This document shows positions 28,895 through 37,534 of a stretch of 64,000 nucleotides of DNA, piece after piece; the stretch's first letter is position 1, and every line of letters begins with the position of its first letter. Under the pieces are notes generated by a model. It did not search any database. It was not told where the DNA came from and saw only the letters and a program-made list of their open reading frames with translations. The translations under genes and the position numbers were made by a program. The DNA is taken from NCBI RefSeq assembly GCF_946478885.1, contig NZ_CAMLDX010000003.1:21371-85370 (forward strand), written 5' to 3'. Source of the stretch: an uncultured Bacillus sp. Its GTDB lineage: Bacteria > Bacillota > Bacilli > Bacillales_B > DSM-18226.

Positions 28895-29833
28895 TTGGCT
28901 TTAAAACGTAATAAGATTTCCGTTGTCGGCAGTGGTTTTACCGGGGCGACCACAGCATTATTCTTAGCGCAAAAAGAATTAGGTGATGTTGTTTTAGTTG
29001 ACATACCGCAAATGGAAAACCCAACAAAGGGCAAGGCATTGGATATGCTTGAAGCTAGTCCTGTTCAAGGATTCGATTGCCGGATCATCGGTACTTCAAA
29101 TTATGAAGATACGAAAGATTCAGATGTTGTGATCATTACGGCAGGGATTGCCAGAAAGCCAGGAATGAGCCGCGATGATTTAGTGCAAACCAATCAAAAA
29201 GTCATGAAGTCAGTAACGAAAGAAATTGTTAAGTATTCCCCAAATTGCTACATCATTGTATTGACAAATCCAGTTGATGCCATGACATATACAGTCTTTC
29301 AGGAATCAGGATTTCCTAAAAACCGTGTTATAGGTCAATCGGGTGTGCTGGATACAGCTCGATTCCGCACATTTATCGCACAAGAATTAAACCTGTCTGT
29401 TAAAGATATTACTGGTTTCGTTCTAGGCGGCCATGGTGATGATATGGTTCCGCTTGTCCGCTATTCATATGCAGGAGGAATTCCACTTCAAACTTTAATT
29501 CCGCAAGAACGTTTAGATGCTATCGTTGCACGTACCCGCAAAGGCGGCGGTGAAATCGTAAACCTTTTAGGTAACGGCAGCGCTTACTATGCTCCGGCAG
29601 CTTCTTTGGTAGAAATGACAGAAGCGATTCTGAAGGACCAAAAACGAGTGCTTCCAGCCATTGCCTACCTCGAAGGAGAATATGGCTATAATGGGATCTA
29701 TTTTGGTGTCCCGACGATTATCGGCGGAGATGGAATTGAAAAAGTAATTGTGCTTGAATTAACTCAAGAAGAGAAGACAGAGCTTGACCGTTCCGCAGAG
29801 TCAGTGAGAAATGTAATGTCAGTACTAGCTTAG
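28895..29833 (+). CDS. mdh: Malate dehydrogenase (LDH-like type)
   Basis: A 312-residue NAD-dependent malate dehydrogenase of the lactate-dehydrogenase-like group, oxidising malate to oxaloacetate. The dinucleotide loop GSGFTGAT is at residues 12-19 and VLVDIP supplies the Asp that selects [15 protein letters not shown] carries the substrate Arg, and [12 protein letters not shown] the catalytic His. Length equals that of B. subtilis Mdh. The start is TTG at 28895, after AAGGGGAGAGGT. It is the last gene of the TCA cluster and is closed by a strong terminator; phoPR follows, as in B. subtilis. Confidence 0.97.
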   Translation: MALKRNKISVVGSGFTGATTALFLAQKELGDVVLVDIPQMENPTKGKALDMLEASPVQGFDCRIIGTSNYEDTKDSDVVIITAGIARKPGMSRDDLVQTNQKVMKSVTKEIVKYSPNCYIIVLTNPVDAMTYTVFQESGFPKNRVIGQSGVLDTARFRTFIAQELNLSVKDITGFVLGGHGDDMVPLVRYSYAGGIPLQTLIPQERLDAIVARTRKGGGEIVNLLGNGSAYYAPAASLVEMTEAILKDQKRVLPAIAYLEGEYGYNGIYFGVPTIIGGDGIEKVIVLELTQEEKTELDRSAESVRNVMSVLA

Positions 29834-29843
29834 TAATATTCTA

Positions 29844-29882
29844 AAAATTCAGGGAAATGTATTTTCCCTGAATTTTTTTTTA
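29844..29882 (+). terminator. Terminator of citZ-icd-mdh
   Basis: AAATTCAGGGAAA pairs with TTTCCCTGAATTT around a short loop, ending in a long T-run, ten bases after the mdh stop. Confidence 0.95.
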
Positions 29883-29995
29883 TAATAAAAGAAAACAAGT
29901 GATTATCTGATGTTCCTGTAGCATTCTTAGTGTATAGTTATAATATAAGTGCTCTGGAGATTAGGGGATTAATTATTTGGATAACGGAGGCTTGT

Positions 29996-30712
29996 ATGGG
30001 AAAAAAAGTACTTGTAGTAGATGATGAAAAATCAATTCTTACATTGCTTCAATATAATCTAAAGCAAGCAGGTTATGAGGTAATAACGGCAATGGATGGT
30101 GAAGCAGGCAAAAACCTGACTCTGTCAGAGAAACCGGATTTAGTTGTACTTGATTTAATGCTACCCAAAATGGATGGGGTAGAAGTATGCAAACAGTTAA
30201 GGCAGCAGAAAAATTTCACTCCGATTTTGATGCTGACCGCAAAGGATGACGAATTTGATAAGGTTCTCGGGCTTGAACTGGGTGCCGACGATTATATGAC
30301 AAAACCCTTCAGCCCACGGGAGGTTGTTGCTCGAGTCAAAGCGATATTGCGGCGCTCGCAAATCCAGTCAGAGGCATCAGAGCAGTCGCAGGATTACCTT
30401 GAGAAAATGGTCATAAGTCACTTAACGATATATCCTGAGCAATATGAGGCGTATTTTGAGGATTCACTGTTGGAATTAACCCCGAAGGAGTTCGAATTGC
30501 TTTTATATTTATCTAAAAATAAAGGCCGTGTTTTAACGAGGGATCAGCTTTTAAGTGCTGTTTGGAATTATGATTTTGCTGGCGATACAAGGATAGTAGA
30601 TGTTCATATCAGTCATTTGCGCGAAAAAATTGAACGAAATACGAAGAAACCTGTTTATATTAAAACCATTCGCGGTTTAGGCTATAAATTGGAGGAGCCC
30701 AAAGGAGAATGA
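29996..30712 (+). CDS. phoP: Phosphate-response regulator PhoP
   Basis: A 238-residue OmpR/PhoB-family response regulator, the DNA-binding half of the PhoPR phosphate-starvation system. The receiver domain (1-120) has the acidic pair Asp9/Asp10, phospho-acceptor Asp53 in VLDLMLPKMDG, and Lys103 in DDYMTKPF. A winged helix (about 135-235) follows, with ELTPKEFELL and RIVDVHISHLREKI. ATG 29996 is preceded by CGGAGG at five bases; the frame continues 22 codons upstream with no ribosome site. It overlaps phoR by four bases. Four PHO boxes, its expected binding pattern, lie just after phoR at 32501. Confidence 0.95.
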   Translation: MGKKVLVVDDEKSILTLLQYNLKQAGYEVITAMDGEAGKNLTLSEKPDLVVLDLMLPKMDGVEVCKQLRQQKNFTPILMLTAKDDEFDKVLGLELGADDYMTKPFSPREVVARVKAILRRSQIQSEASEQSQDYLEKMVISHLTIYPEQYEAYFEDSLLELTPKEFELLLYLSKNKGRVLTRDQLLSAVWNYDFAGDTRIVDVHISHLREKIERNTKKPVYIKTIRGLGYKLEEPKGE

Positions 30713-32478
30713 CAACGTTTCGGACGAAACTTTTCGTAACGCTTATGTCACTCCTTTTGCTTGTTTTAGTTGTCCTGGGTCTTATGTTAGGGCAATTATT
30801 CAAAAGTTATTACTTGGATGTCATTGGAAGTCGCTTTGAAAAGGAAAGTGTCCTTGTTTCAACCTATATTGAAGAAATGGGCAGGATTCAGCAAACAGAT
30901 GAGAACAAGCTTAAAGAATTCAGTGAGCTATTAAAGGTAAGGATTACGATTGCCGATACAGATGGAGATATTGTTTGGGACAGCGGTAATGGGATCGGTA
31001 AGATTTCTGAGAAGGACTTTATGGCGATCATAGAGGGAATTGCCCAAAATGATAAAACCTATGTCAATGAATCGAATTCTGTATCCGATCTGGATCTTTA
31101 TTATTACTGGGAGCCCGTCACCATTAATCAATCAGAGGGATTTGTTATTTTCAGTACACAATTAAAAGAAATCGAAGATGCCTATCAGCAAATTTGGTGG
31201 ATTTTGATCATTAGCTTTGGGCTCGCCTTATTTGCGATTATTCTGCTTGGCTATAAAATCATGACCCGCTATACTAAGCCGATAGAAATGGCGACAAATG
31301 TGGCGATGGAACTGGCAAAGGGAAATTACCGCGCTAGGGTGTATGAAAGTAAAGTTGATGAAACAGGGATGCTCAATGTCGCTATCAATATTTTGGCACG
31401 TAATCTGCAAAACATGGTAAAGACTCATGAAATGCAGAACGATCGGCTCGCAACGCTGATCGAAAATGTCGGCAGTGCTTTAATTCTGATCGACAGCCGC
31501 GGCTATATTAATTTAATCAACCGGACATACAAGGAAATTTTCGATGTAAAGCCTTCAGAGAATCATTATAAGCTGTATTACGAAGTGATTGAACATCCAG
31601 AAATATGTAAAATTATCGAAGAAATTTTTATGACCGAGCAAAAAATAAATAGGCAGTTAATTCTTCCCTTGAAAATTGAGCGGCGCCATTTTGAGGTATA
31701 TGGGGTGCCGATTATTGGTACCAATGATGTCTGGAAGGGGATTCTGCTGGTCTTTCATGATATTACAGAAATTAAGAAACTGGAGCAAATGCGCAAGGAT
31801 TTCGTTTCTAATGTTTCCCATGAACTGAAGACACCAATTACTTCTATTAGAGGATTTTCTGAGACGCTGTTAGATGGAGCGATGGAGGATAGGGAAACAC
31901 TTGAAGCTTTTTTGAATATTATTTTGAAAGAAAGCGACAGGCTACAATCCTTAATCTACGACTTGCTTGAATTATCTAAAATTGAAAATGAGGGTTTCTG
32001 CCTCTCGATTCATCCATTAAATGTCATTACTCTTCTGAGTGAGGTAATCACGCTTATGACTGGAAAAGCAGAGGAAAAGGAAATTAACCTTCGTTTTATC
32101 CATCATTGCGAAGAAGTAAATCTAGAAGGAGATGTATATCGGCTGAAGCAGGTTTTCATCAACATTATTTCCAATGCTTTGATCTATACTTCGAAAGGTG
32201 GCAGTGTCACATTGGAAGTGGATGAAACACCTCATAAGGTGCTGGTAAAAATCAAGGATACCGGTATGGGAATAGAGAAGGATGAAATCCCCAGAATCTT
32301 TGAACGCTTTTACCGCGTTAATAAAGCCAGAGACCGAATTTCCGGTGGCACCGGGCTTGGGCTGGCTATTGTAAAGCATATTTTGGAGGTTCATAAAGGA
32401 AAAGTTACTGTAGACAGTGAGGTTGGAGTAGGGACAACCTTTACGATCGAGTTAATGAAGAAAGTTCCTCAGGGCTGA
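30709..32478 (+). CDS. phoR: Phosphate-sensor histidine kinase PhoR
   Basis: A 589-residue membrane histidine kinase, partner of PhoP. Order: membrane helix (about 11-31), an extracytoplasmic sensory domain of about 125 residues, second helix (about 163-183), HAMP (185-235), PAS (245-345), the HisKA dimerisation helix with phospho-acceptor His371 in FVSNVSHELKTPITSIRGF, and a HATPase domain with N-box NIISNALIYT, DTGMGIEKDEIPRIFERFYR and GTGLGLAIVKH. The start ATG overlaps the phoP stop (ATGA). B. subtilis PhoR is 579 residues. In Bacillus the kinase responds to cell-wall teichoic acid intermediates rather than directly to phosphate. Confidence 0.95.
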   Translation: MTTFRTKLFVTLMSLLLLVLVVLGLMLGQLFKSYYLDVIGSRFEKESVLVSTYIEEMGRIQQTDENKLKEFSELLKVRITIADTDGDIVWDSGNGIGKISEKDFMAIIEGIAQNDKTYVNESNSVSDLDLYYYWEPVTINQSEGFVIFSTQLKEIEDAYQQIWWILIISFGLALFAIILLGYKIMTRYTKPIEMATNVAMELAKGNYRARVYESKVDETGMLNVAINILARNLQNMVKTHEMQNDRLATLIENVGSALILIDSRGYINLINRTYKEIFDVKPSENHYKLYYEVIEHPEICKIIEEIFMTEQKINRQLILPLKIERRHFEVYGVPIIGTNDVWKGILLVFHDITEIKKLEQMRKDFVSNVSHELKTPITSIRGFSETLLDGAMEDRETLEAFLNIILKESDRLQSLIYDLLELSKIENEGFCLSIHPLNVITLLSEVITLMTGKAEEKEINLRFIHHCEEVNLEGDVYRLKQVFINIISNALIYTSKGGSVTLEVDETPHKVLVKIKDTGMGIEKDEIPRIFERFYRVNKARDRISGGTGLGLAIVKHILEVHKGKVTVDSEVGVGTTFTIELMKKVPQG

Positions 32479-32500
32479 TATAAGGATAGTAGGGGTATGA

Positions 32501-32554
32501 TTTACATTTTATTAACAAACCGTTTATTCTTTATTTACAATAGGTTGTTATAAT
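32501..32554 (+). promoter_or_regulatory. PhoP-activated promoter: four phased PHO boxes and a -10
   Basis: TTTACA (32501), TTAACA (32512), TTTATT (32523) and TTTACA (32534) repeat exactly every 11 bp with 5-bp gaps, the pattern PhoP dimers bind in B. subtilis. A perfect TATAAT is at 32549-32554, so the boxes run from about -60 to -22, the classical activating position, and there is no -35. Transcription starting near 32561 would meet a terminator at 32593, giving only about 70 bases of RNA unless it reads through to hflKC. Confidence 0.8.
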
Positions 32555-32592
32555 CATAAATGAAATACCCCTTCATCCAAGGAGCCAAAATA

Positions 32593-32632
32593 AAAAGGAC
32601 GAGAGCAATTATGCTGTCGTCTTTTTTATTTT
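32593..32632 (+). terminator. Terminator after phoPR and the PHO-box promoter
   Basis: GACGAGAGCA pairs with TGCTGTCGTC (one mismatch) around a short loop, flanked by an A-run and a T-rich tail. It should end both phoPR messages and any RNA from the PhoP-type promoter. Confidence 0.88.
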
Positions 32633-32652
32633 TTAGAAAAAATAGACAATGG

Positions 32653-32679
32653 TGAAACCTACATCATGATCTAGACGTA
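32653..32679 (+). promoter_or_regulatory. ECF-sigma (SigW-like) promoter of hflKC
   Basis: TGAAAC (32653-32658) and CGTA (32676-32679), separated by 17 bases. SigW uses TGAAAC-N16-CGTA, so the spacer is one base long. It lies 38 bases before hflK. SPFH-domain genes such as B. subtilis floT are under SigW, which fits. Confidence 0.6.
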
Positions 32680-32717
32680 TTAAACACTATAAATATTTGT
32701 GAAGGAAGGGTAGGCGA

Positions 32718-33686
32718 ATGATCAATTTAAAAAGAATGTACCTTATGACCGGTGCAGTATTTCTTCTTATTATTCTAGGTTTAACAGCCTTTACAACCTG
32801 GTATACAGTTGATGAGTCAGAGCAGGCAGTTATCCTTACCTTTGGCAATGCCCAAGAAGGGACATCAGAACCAGGCCTTCATTTTAAATTACCTTGGCCG
32901 ATTCAAAAGGTCGAGAAATTATCCAAAGAAACGTATAGCCTTCAATTTGGCTACAAGGAGGGAGGGAGGGATTCTAAGGAAATCCCCGAAGAAACAAAAA
33001 TGATTACTGGAGATGAAAATATCGTTCTTGCAGATCTCGTGGTTCAATGGAAAATAACGGAACCAACCAAGTTTTTATTTAACTCGGAAGATCCTGAGGT
33101 GCTTTTGCGTGATGCCACTTCTGCTTCATTGAGAAGTATTATCGGTAGTTCTAAGATAGATGATGCCTTAACCTCGGGTAAAGCGGAAATTGAAGCAGAT
33201 GTAAGGGACTTATTATCGAATTTAATTAAAAAATATGATATTGGTATTTCTGTTTTAGCTGTTAAGCTTCAGGATGTAGAACTGCCAAATAACGAGGTAC
33301 GGAAAGCGTTTACAAACGTGACGGATGCACGTGAAACAATGAATACGAAGATAAATGAAGCGAAAAAGTATGAGAATAAACGCTTGAATGAGGCGGAAGG
33401 AGAAAAAGAAGCGATTATTTTAAATGCGCAAGGGGATAAGTCTGCACGAATTGAGCAGGCTCGCGGGGATATTGCTGTATTTGATAAATTATATGAGGAA
33501 TACAGGACAAATCCTAATATCACAAAAGAACGTCTAATTATTGAAACGATAGAGCAGGTGCTGCCGAAAGCAGAGGTTTATATTATGAACGATGACGGCA
33601 ATACATTGAAGTACTTTCCTATCCGGTCTTTAGAAACAGAGGCAAAATCAGATGGGACGAAGAAGGGAAGTGAAAGCAATGGATGA
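32718..33686 (+). CDS. hflK: FtsH protease modulator HflK (SPFH domain)
   Basis: A 322-residue membrane-anchored SPFH (stomatin/prohibitin/flotillin/HflK) protein. One N-terminal helix (about residues 8-30) is followed by the SPFH domain (about 32-220; SEQAVILTFGNAQ, EPGLHFKLPWPIQKVE) and a long charged coiled coil (about 210-285) rich in Glu, Lys and Ala. HflK and HflC together form a cage around FtsH in E. coli that restrains degradation of membrane proteins. The ATG follows GGAAGGG. It overlaps hflC by eight bases. B. subtilis lacks this pair and has phoR next to polA; its presence, with an ECF-type promoter, suggests a role in envelope stress. Confidence 0.92.
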   Translation: MINLKRMYLMTGAVFLLIILGLTAFTTWYTVDESEQAVILTFGNAQEGTSEPGLHFKLPWPIQKVEKLSKETYSLQFGYKEGGRDSKEIPEETKMITGDENIVLADLVVQWKITEPTKFLFNSEDPEVLLRDATSASLRSIIGSSKIDDALTSGKAEIEADVRDLLSNLIKKYDIGISVLAVKLQDVELPNNEVRKAFTNVTDARETMNTKINEAKKYENKRLNEAEGEKEAIILNAQGDKSARIEQARGDIAVFDKLYEEYRTNPNITKERLIIETIEQVLPKAEVYIMNDDGNTLKYFPIRSLETEAKSDGTKKGSESNG

Positions 33687-34611
33687 TAGGAAGATTGTGA
33701 ATTTGAAAGAAAAAAGCGGCAGTATCGAATGGAGAAAATATACGCGATTCGGTATATTTCTCGTCCTGTTCTTGGCTGTTCTCTTGCTTATTTTTGTCAA
33801 TCTTTTTATCGTACGTGAAGGAGAGTATAAGGTGGTTCGGCAATTTGGAGAGGTTGTCAGAATTATAGATAAACCGGGGCTTAACTATAAAATTCCATTC
33901 ATTCAAAACATAACCTCTCTGCCAAAATATCAGATGATTTATGATGTAAAAGAAGCAGAAATTAATACGAAGGATAAAAAAAGAATCATTATCGATAATT
34001 ATGCTGTCTGGAAAATAGTTGATCCAAAGCTTATGATTGCAAATGCGAGAACAACAGAAAATGCAGAGGGCAGAATGGAAGAATTTATTTATTCGACTGT
34101 CCGTACAGAACTGGGGCAACTGAATTATGATGAAATTATTAATGATGAAAAATCTTCAAGAGGTTCACTGAATGATCAAATCACAGATAAGGTAAATCAA
34201 TTGCTTGAAACCGACAAATATGGAATTGTCGTTACGGATGTAAGGATGAAGAGAACGGATCTTCCGGGTGAGAATGAGCAGTCGGTTTATACTAGAATGA
34301 TTTCTGAACGGGAATCAAAGGCTCAAGAGTATCTGTCCATGGGGGATGCTCAAAAAAATAAAATTACGGCCCAGACCGATAAGACCGTACAGGAATTGCT
34401 AGCGAAGGCGAGCGCTGATGCTGAAACTATCCGCGGGGAAGGTGAGCAAGAAGCTGCGAAAATTTACAATCAATCCTATGCGAAAAATCCGGAATTCTAT
34501 TCAATTTTCCGTACGTTGGAATCCTACAAGAAAACGATTAATGGTGAAACCGTCCTTGTATTGCCATCAGATTCCCCATACGCCCGTTATTTAATGGGGA
34601 ATACAAACTAA
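33679..34611 (+). CDS. hflC: FtsH protease modulator HflC (SPFH domain)
   Basis: A 310-residue partner of HflK. One membrane helix (about residues 24-44, FGIFLVLFLAVLLLIFVNLF), SPFH domain (about 46-240; REGEYKVVRQFGEVVRI, PGLNYKIPFIQNI) and a coiled-coil tail with QEYLSMGDAQKNKITAQTDK. The late segment KNPEFYSIFRTLESYKKTI and the ending PYARYLMG are typical HflC features. I start at ATG 33679, which overlaps the end of hflK and has GAAGGGAAGTG upstream; the frame extends nine codons further back inside hflK. A terminator lies between it and polA. Confidence 0.92.
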   Translation: MDDRKIVNLKEKSGSIEWRKYTRFGIFLVLFLAVLLLIFVNLFIVREGEYKVVRQFGEVVRIIDKPGLNYKIPFIQNITSLPKYQMIYDVKEAEINTKDKKRIIIDNYAVWKIVDPKLMIANARTTENAEGRMEEFIYSTVRTELGQLNYDEIINDEKSSRGSLNDQITDKVNQLLETDKYGIVVTDVRMKRTDLPGENEQSVYTRMISERESKAQEYLSMGDAQKNKITAQTDKTVQELLAKASADAETIRGEGEQEAAKIYNQSYAKNPEFYSIFRTLESYKKTINGETVLVLPSDSPYARYLMGNTN

Positions 34612-34626
34612 TAGAGTGAAATAGGC

Positions 34627-34688
34627 ACCGTTATTTTCCTTTCCATGGCTAATCATGATAAACTAGGGGAGGAAATAACGGTTTTTTT
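34627..34688 (+). terminator. Terminator of hflKC
   Basis: ACCGTTATTTTCCT pairs with AGGAAATAACGGT (one bulge) around a loop of about 25 bases, ending in seven T. Confidence 0.8.
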
Positions 34689-34810
34689 GATCAGATTAGA
34701 TGGGTTAACCGGAGATGTTTATATGCTTATTCGGGCATCATTTCCGAACTCTGCATAGCCAGGATACAATAACATTGCAAAGAAAACTTACAGGAAAGGG
34801 TGTGCTCAGT

Positions 34811-37447
34811 TTGCAAAAAAAATTAGTACTAATAGATGGGAATAGTATTGCCTATCGAGCTTTTTTTGCACTGCCGCTATTACATAATGAAAAAGGAATA
34901 CATACAAATGCCGTCTATGGATTTACGATGATGCTGATGAAAATTCTTGAGGAGGAAAAGCCGACCCATATGCTGGTTGCTTTTGATGCTGGAAAAACGA
35001 CTTTTCGGCATCAAACTTACAGCGAATATAAGGGAGGAAGGCAAAAAACACCTCCAGAACTGTCTGAGCAGTTTCCATTCATTCGTGAATTATTAGATGA
35101 TTTTCGAATCTCCAGATATGAATTGGAGAACTATGAGGCTGATGATATTATCGGGACACTTTCACTGAAGGCCGAAAAAGAAGGATATGAAGTAAAAGTT
35201 TTCTCAGGGGATAAGGATTTAACGCAATTAAGCTCAAATAATACCACTGTGGGCATTACTCGAAAGGGAATTACCGACATTGAAGTGTATACCCCTGAAC
35301 ATATCCAGGAAAAATACGGATTAACTCCCGAGCAAATTATTGACATGAAGGGACTGATGGGAGATCAGTCAGATAATATTCCGGGTGTGCCGGGAGTCGG
35401 GGAAAAAACAGCTATCAAGCTATTAAAGGAGTTTCATACAGTGGAGGAGCTGTTGCAATCCATTGATCAAGTAAGCGGTAAGAAGTTAAGAGAAAAACTG
35501 ACGGAATTTAAAGAACAGGCCATGATGAGTAAAGAGTTAGCTTCTATTTTACGCGAGGCACCTATTGATGTTCAATTAGGGGATATTTACTTCAAAGAAT
35601 ACGATAAAGAAAAAGTGCTCAGCTTATTTAAGGAACTCGGGTTCCGATCATTATTAGCGAAAGTCGATGACCAGGATGTAGCGACAGAGGATCATGCAGA
35701 ATGGGAAGAGATTGAGTTTAAAATAGTGGAGGAGATTACAGAAGAGATATTGGTTGATCGCTCCTACTTCTATGTTGAGGTACTAGAAGATAATTATCAT
35801 TATGCTGATATCCTTGGCTTTTCCCTTGTCAATGAAACAGGGTCATATTTTATCGCCCATTCGATTGCTCTTGCTTCACCCCTTTTTAAAGCATGGGCAG
35901 AGGATGAAGAAAAGAAAAAGATTGTCTATGATGCGAAACGTTCCGAGGTTGTTCTTCGTCACCATGGCATCCATTTAAAAGGAGTCAGCTTTGATTTATT
36001 AATTGCTTCCTATCTTGCAGATCCATCAGAGACGATCGAGGATATCGCTTCTGTAGCAAAACGATATGGGGTTTCGGGGGTTAAGAGCGATGATGCTTTC
36101 TATGGTAAAGGAGCAAAGAGGAGTATCCCAGAAGATAAACTCTTGGCGCAGCATCTCGTACGAAAGGCACTCGTTTTCGCCCAACTGGAGGAAAAGCTTC
36201 AGGAGGAATTAAAGAATAACCAGCAGCTTGGACTCTTCTATGATTTAGAAATGCCGCTTTCCTTTATTCTAGCGGATATGGAATCGCAGGGTGTGAAAAT
36301 TGATCTGGCTCGTCTGCAATCAATGGGAAAGGAGCTTAAGGCCAGACTGCAGGAATTGGAAGCCAATATCTATTCATTAGCAGGGGAAACATTTAATATC
36401 AATTCACCGAAGCAGCTAGGAGCTATTTTGTTTGAAAAGCTTGGCTTACCTGTTATTAAAAAAACAAAAACGGGCTATTCCACTTCAGCAGATGTCTTGG
36501 GAAAACTGGAGCACAGCCATGAGATAATTGAAGAAATTCTGCATTTTCGCCAGCTTGGAAAATTACAGTCTACATATATCGAAGGGCTGTTGAAGGTAGT
36601 AAACCCTAAAACAGATAAGGTTCATACGATTTTTAATCAAACCCTCACCCAAACAGGACGTTTAAGTTCAACAGACCCAAATCTGCAGAATATTCCTATC
36701 CGGTTGGAAGAAGGAAGAAAAATCCGTCAGGCATTTGTCCCATCAGAAGCGGGCTGGGTTATTTTTGCTGCAGATTATTCGCAAATTGAACTGCGGGTGC
36801 TTGCACATATAGCTGGTGATGATAAATTAATCCAGGCTTTTAAAGAGGGAATGGACATTCATACGAAAACTGCAATGGAAGTATTTCACGTGACAAAGGA
36901 TGAAGTAACCCCGAATATGCGCCGTCATGCTAAAGCTGTTAATTTCGGCATCGTCTACGGGATTAGCGACTATGGCCTAAGTCAAAGCTTAAAAATTACT
37001 AGGAAAGAAGCAGGCCATTTTATTATCCGATATTTGGAAAGTTATCCAAAGGTGAAGGAATATATGGATGATATCGTTAGAGAGGCGAAGCAAAAGGGGT
37101 ATGTTACCACCTTACTGCATCGGAGAAGATATCTTCCAGATATAACGAGCCGTAATTTTAATCTGCGCAGCTTTGCTGAAAGAACGGCCATGAATACTCC
37201 GATTCAGGGAAGTGCTGCTGATATCATTAAAAAGGCGATGATCGATATGGCTGATCGCTTGAAATCAGAAGAACTTCAGACCCGGCTTTTATTACAAGTT
37301 CACGATGAATTGATTTTTGAAGCGCCTCAAGATGAGATTGAAAAATTAAAGACGATCGTTCCGGAAGTGATGGAAAATGCCATCGAATTAAAAGTACCAT
37401 TAAAGGTAGACTACGCCTACGGATCTACCTGGTTTGACGCAAAATAA
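34811..37447 (+). CDS. polA: DNA polymerase I
   Basis: An 878-residue family A polymerase (B. subtilis 880) for Okazaki-fragment processing and repair. The 5' nuclease domain fills residues 1-290 (LIDGNSIAYRAFFALP; ENYEADDIIGTL; MKGLMGDQSDNIPGVPGVGEKTA). The middle exonuclease-like domain (about 300-465) has lost the DxE metal motif, reading FYVEVLED, as is usual in Bacillus, so proofreading is absent. The polymerase domain has DYSQIELRVLAHIAGD, the O helix RRHAKAVNFGIVYGIS and the QVHDELIFE motif. I start at TTG 34811, giving the conserved MQKKLVLIDG; a 32-codon upstream extension has no support. mutM, ytaF and coaE follow. Confidence 0.97.
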   Translation: MQKKLVLIDGNSIAYRAFFALPLLHNEKGIHTNAVYGFTMMLMKILEEEKPTHMLVAFDAGKTTFRHQTYSEYKGGRQKTPPELSEQFPFIRELLDDFRISRYELENYEADDIIGTLSLKAEKEGYEVKVFSGDKDLTQLSSNNTTVGITRKGITDIEVYTPEHIQEKYGLTPEQIIDMKGLMGDQSDNIPGVPGVGEKTAIKLLKEFHTVEELLQSIDQVSGKKLREKLTEFKEQAMMSKELASILREAPIDVQLGDIYFKEYDKEKVLSLFKELGFRSLLAKVDDQDVATEDHAEWEEIEFKIVEEITEEILVDRSYFYVEVLEDNYHYADILGFSLVNETGSYFIAHSIALASPLFKAWAEDEEKKKIVYDAKRSEVVLRHHGIHLKGVSFDLLIASYLADPSETIEDIASVAKRYGVSGVKSDDAFYGKGAKRSIPEDKLLAQHLVRKALVFAQLEEKLQEELKNNQQLGLFYDLEMPLSFILADMESQGVKIDLARLQSMGKELKARLQELEANIYSLAGETFNINSPKQLGAILFEKLGLPVIKKTKTGYSTSADVLGKLEHSHEIIEEILHFRQLGKLQSTYIEGLLKVVNPKTDKVHTIFNQTLTQTGRLSSTDPNLQNIPIRLEEGRKIRQAFVPSEAGWVIFAADYSQIELRVLAHIAGDDKLIQAFKEGMDIHTKTAMEVFHVTKDEVTPNMRRHAKAVNFGIVYGISDYGLSQSLKITRKEAGHFIIRYLESYPKVKEYMDDIVREAKQKGYVTTLLHRRRYLPDITSRNFNLRSFAERTAMNTPIQGSAADIIKKAMIDMADRLKSEELQTRLLLQVHDELIFEAPQDEIEKLKTIVPEVMENAIELKVPLKVDYAYGSTWFDAK

Positions 37448-37449
37448 CC

Positions 37450-37470
37450 TTTCGGTGCCTGACACCGAAA
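37450..37470 (+). repeat. Short palindrome with the dispersed-repeat core, between polA and mutM
   Basis: TTTCGGTG-CCTGA-CACCGAAA is a perfect 8-bp hairpin three bases after polA. Its GGTGCCTGACACC core is that of the arms of the longer repeats at 7362, 39796, 49363 and 50351. An A-run follows rather than a T-run, so it is not a standard terminator on this strand. Confidence 0.65.
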
Positions 37471-37534
37471 AAAGACAAAAGCAGGGATTTGTCCGAGTGG
37501 GGAGGACATTTTCTCAAAGAGAGGAGGGAATGAG

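Noticed and set aside
32560..32655. A 31-codon frame starting with ATG at the predicted PhoP-promoter start (leaderless)
   Set aside because: No ribosome site; the frame runs through the terminator stem, and leaderless starts are rare in Bacillus. Kept only as part of the promoter puzzle.
33619..34119. A 166-codon frame antisense to hflC
   Set aside because: Overlaps a well-supported gene; its product is Phe/His/Asn-rich low-quality sequence without family features.
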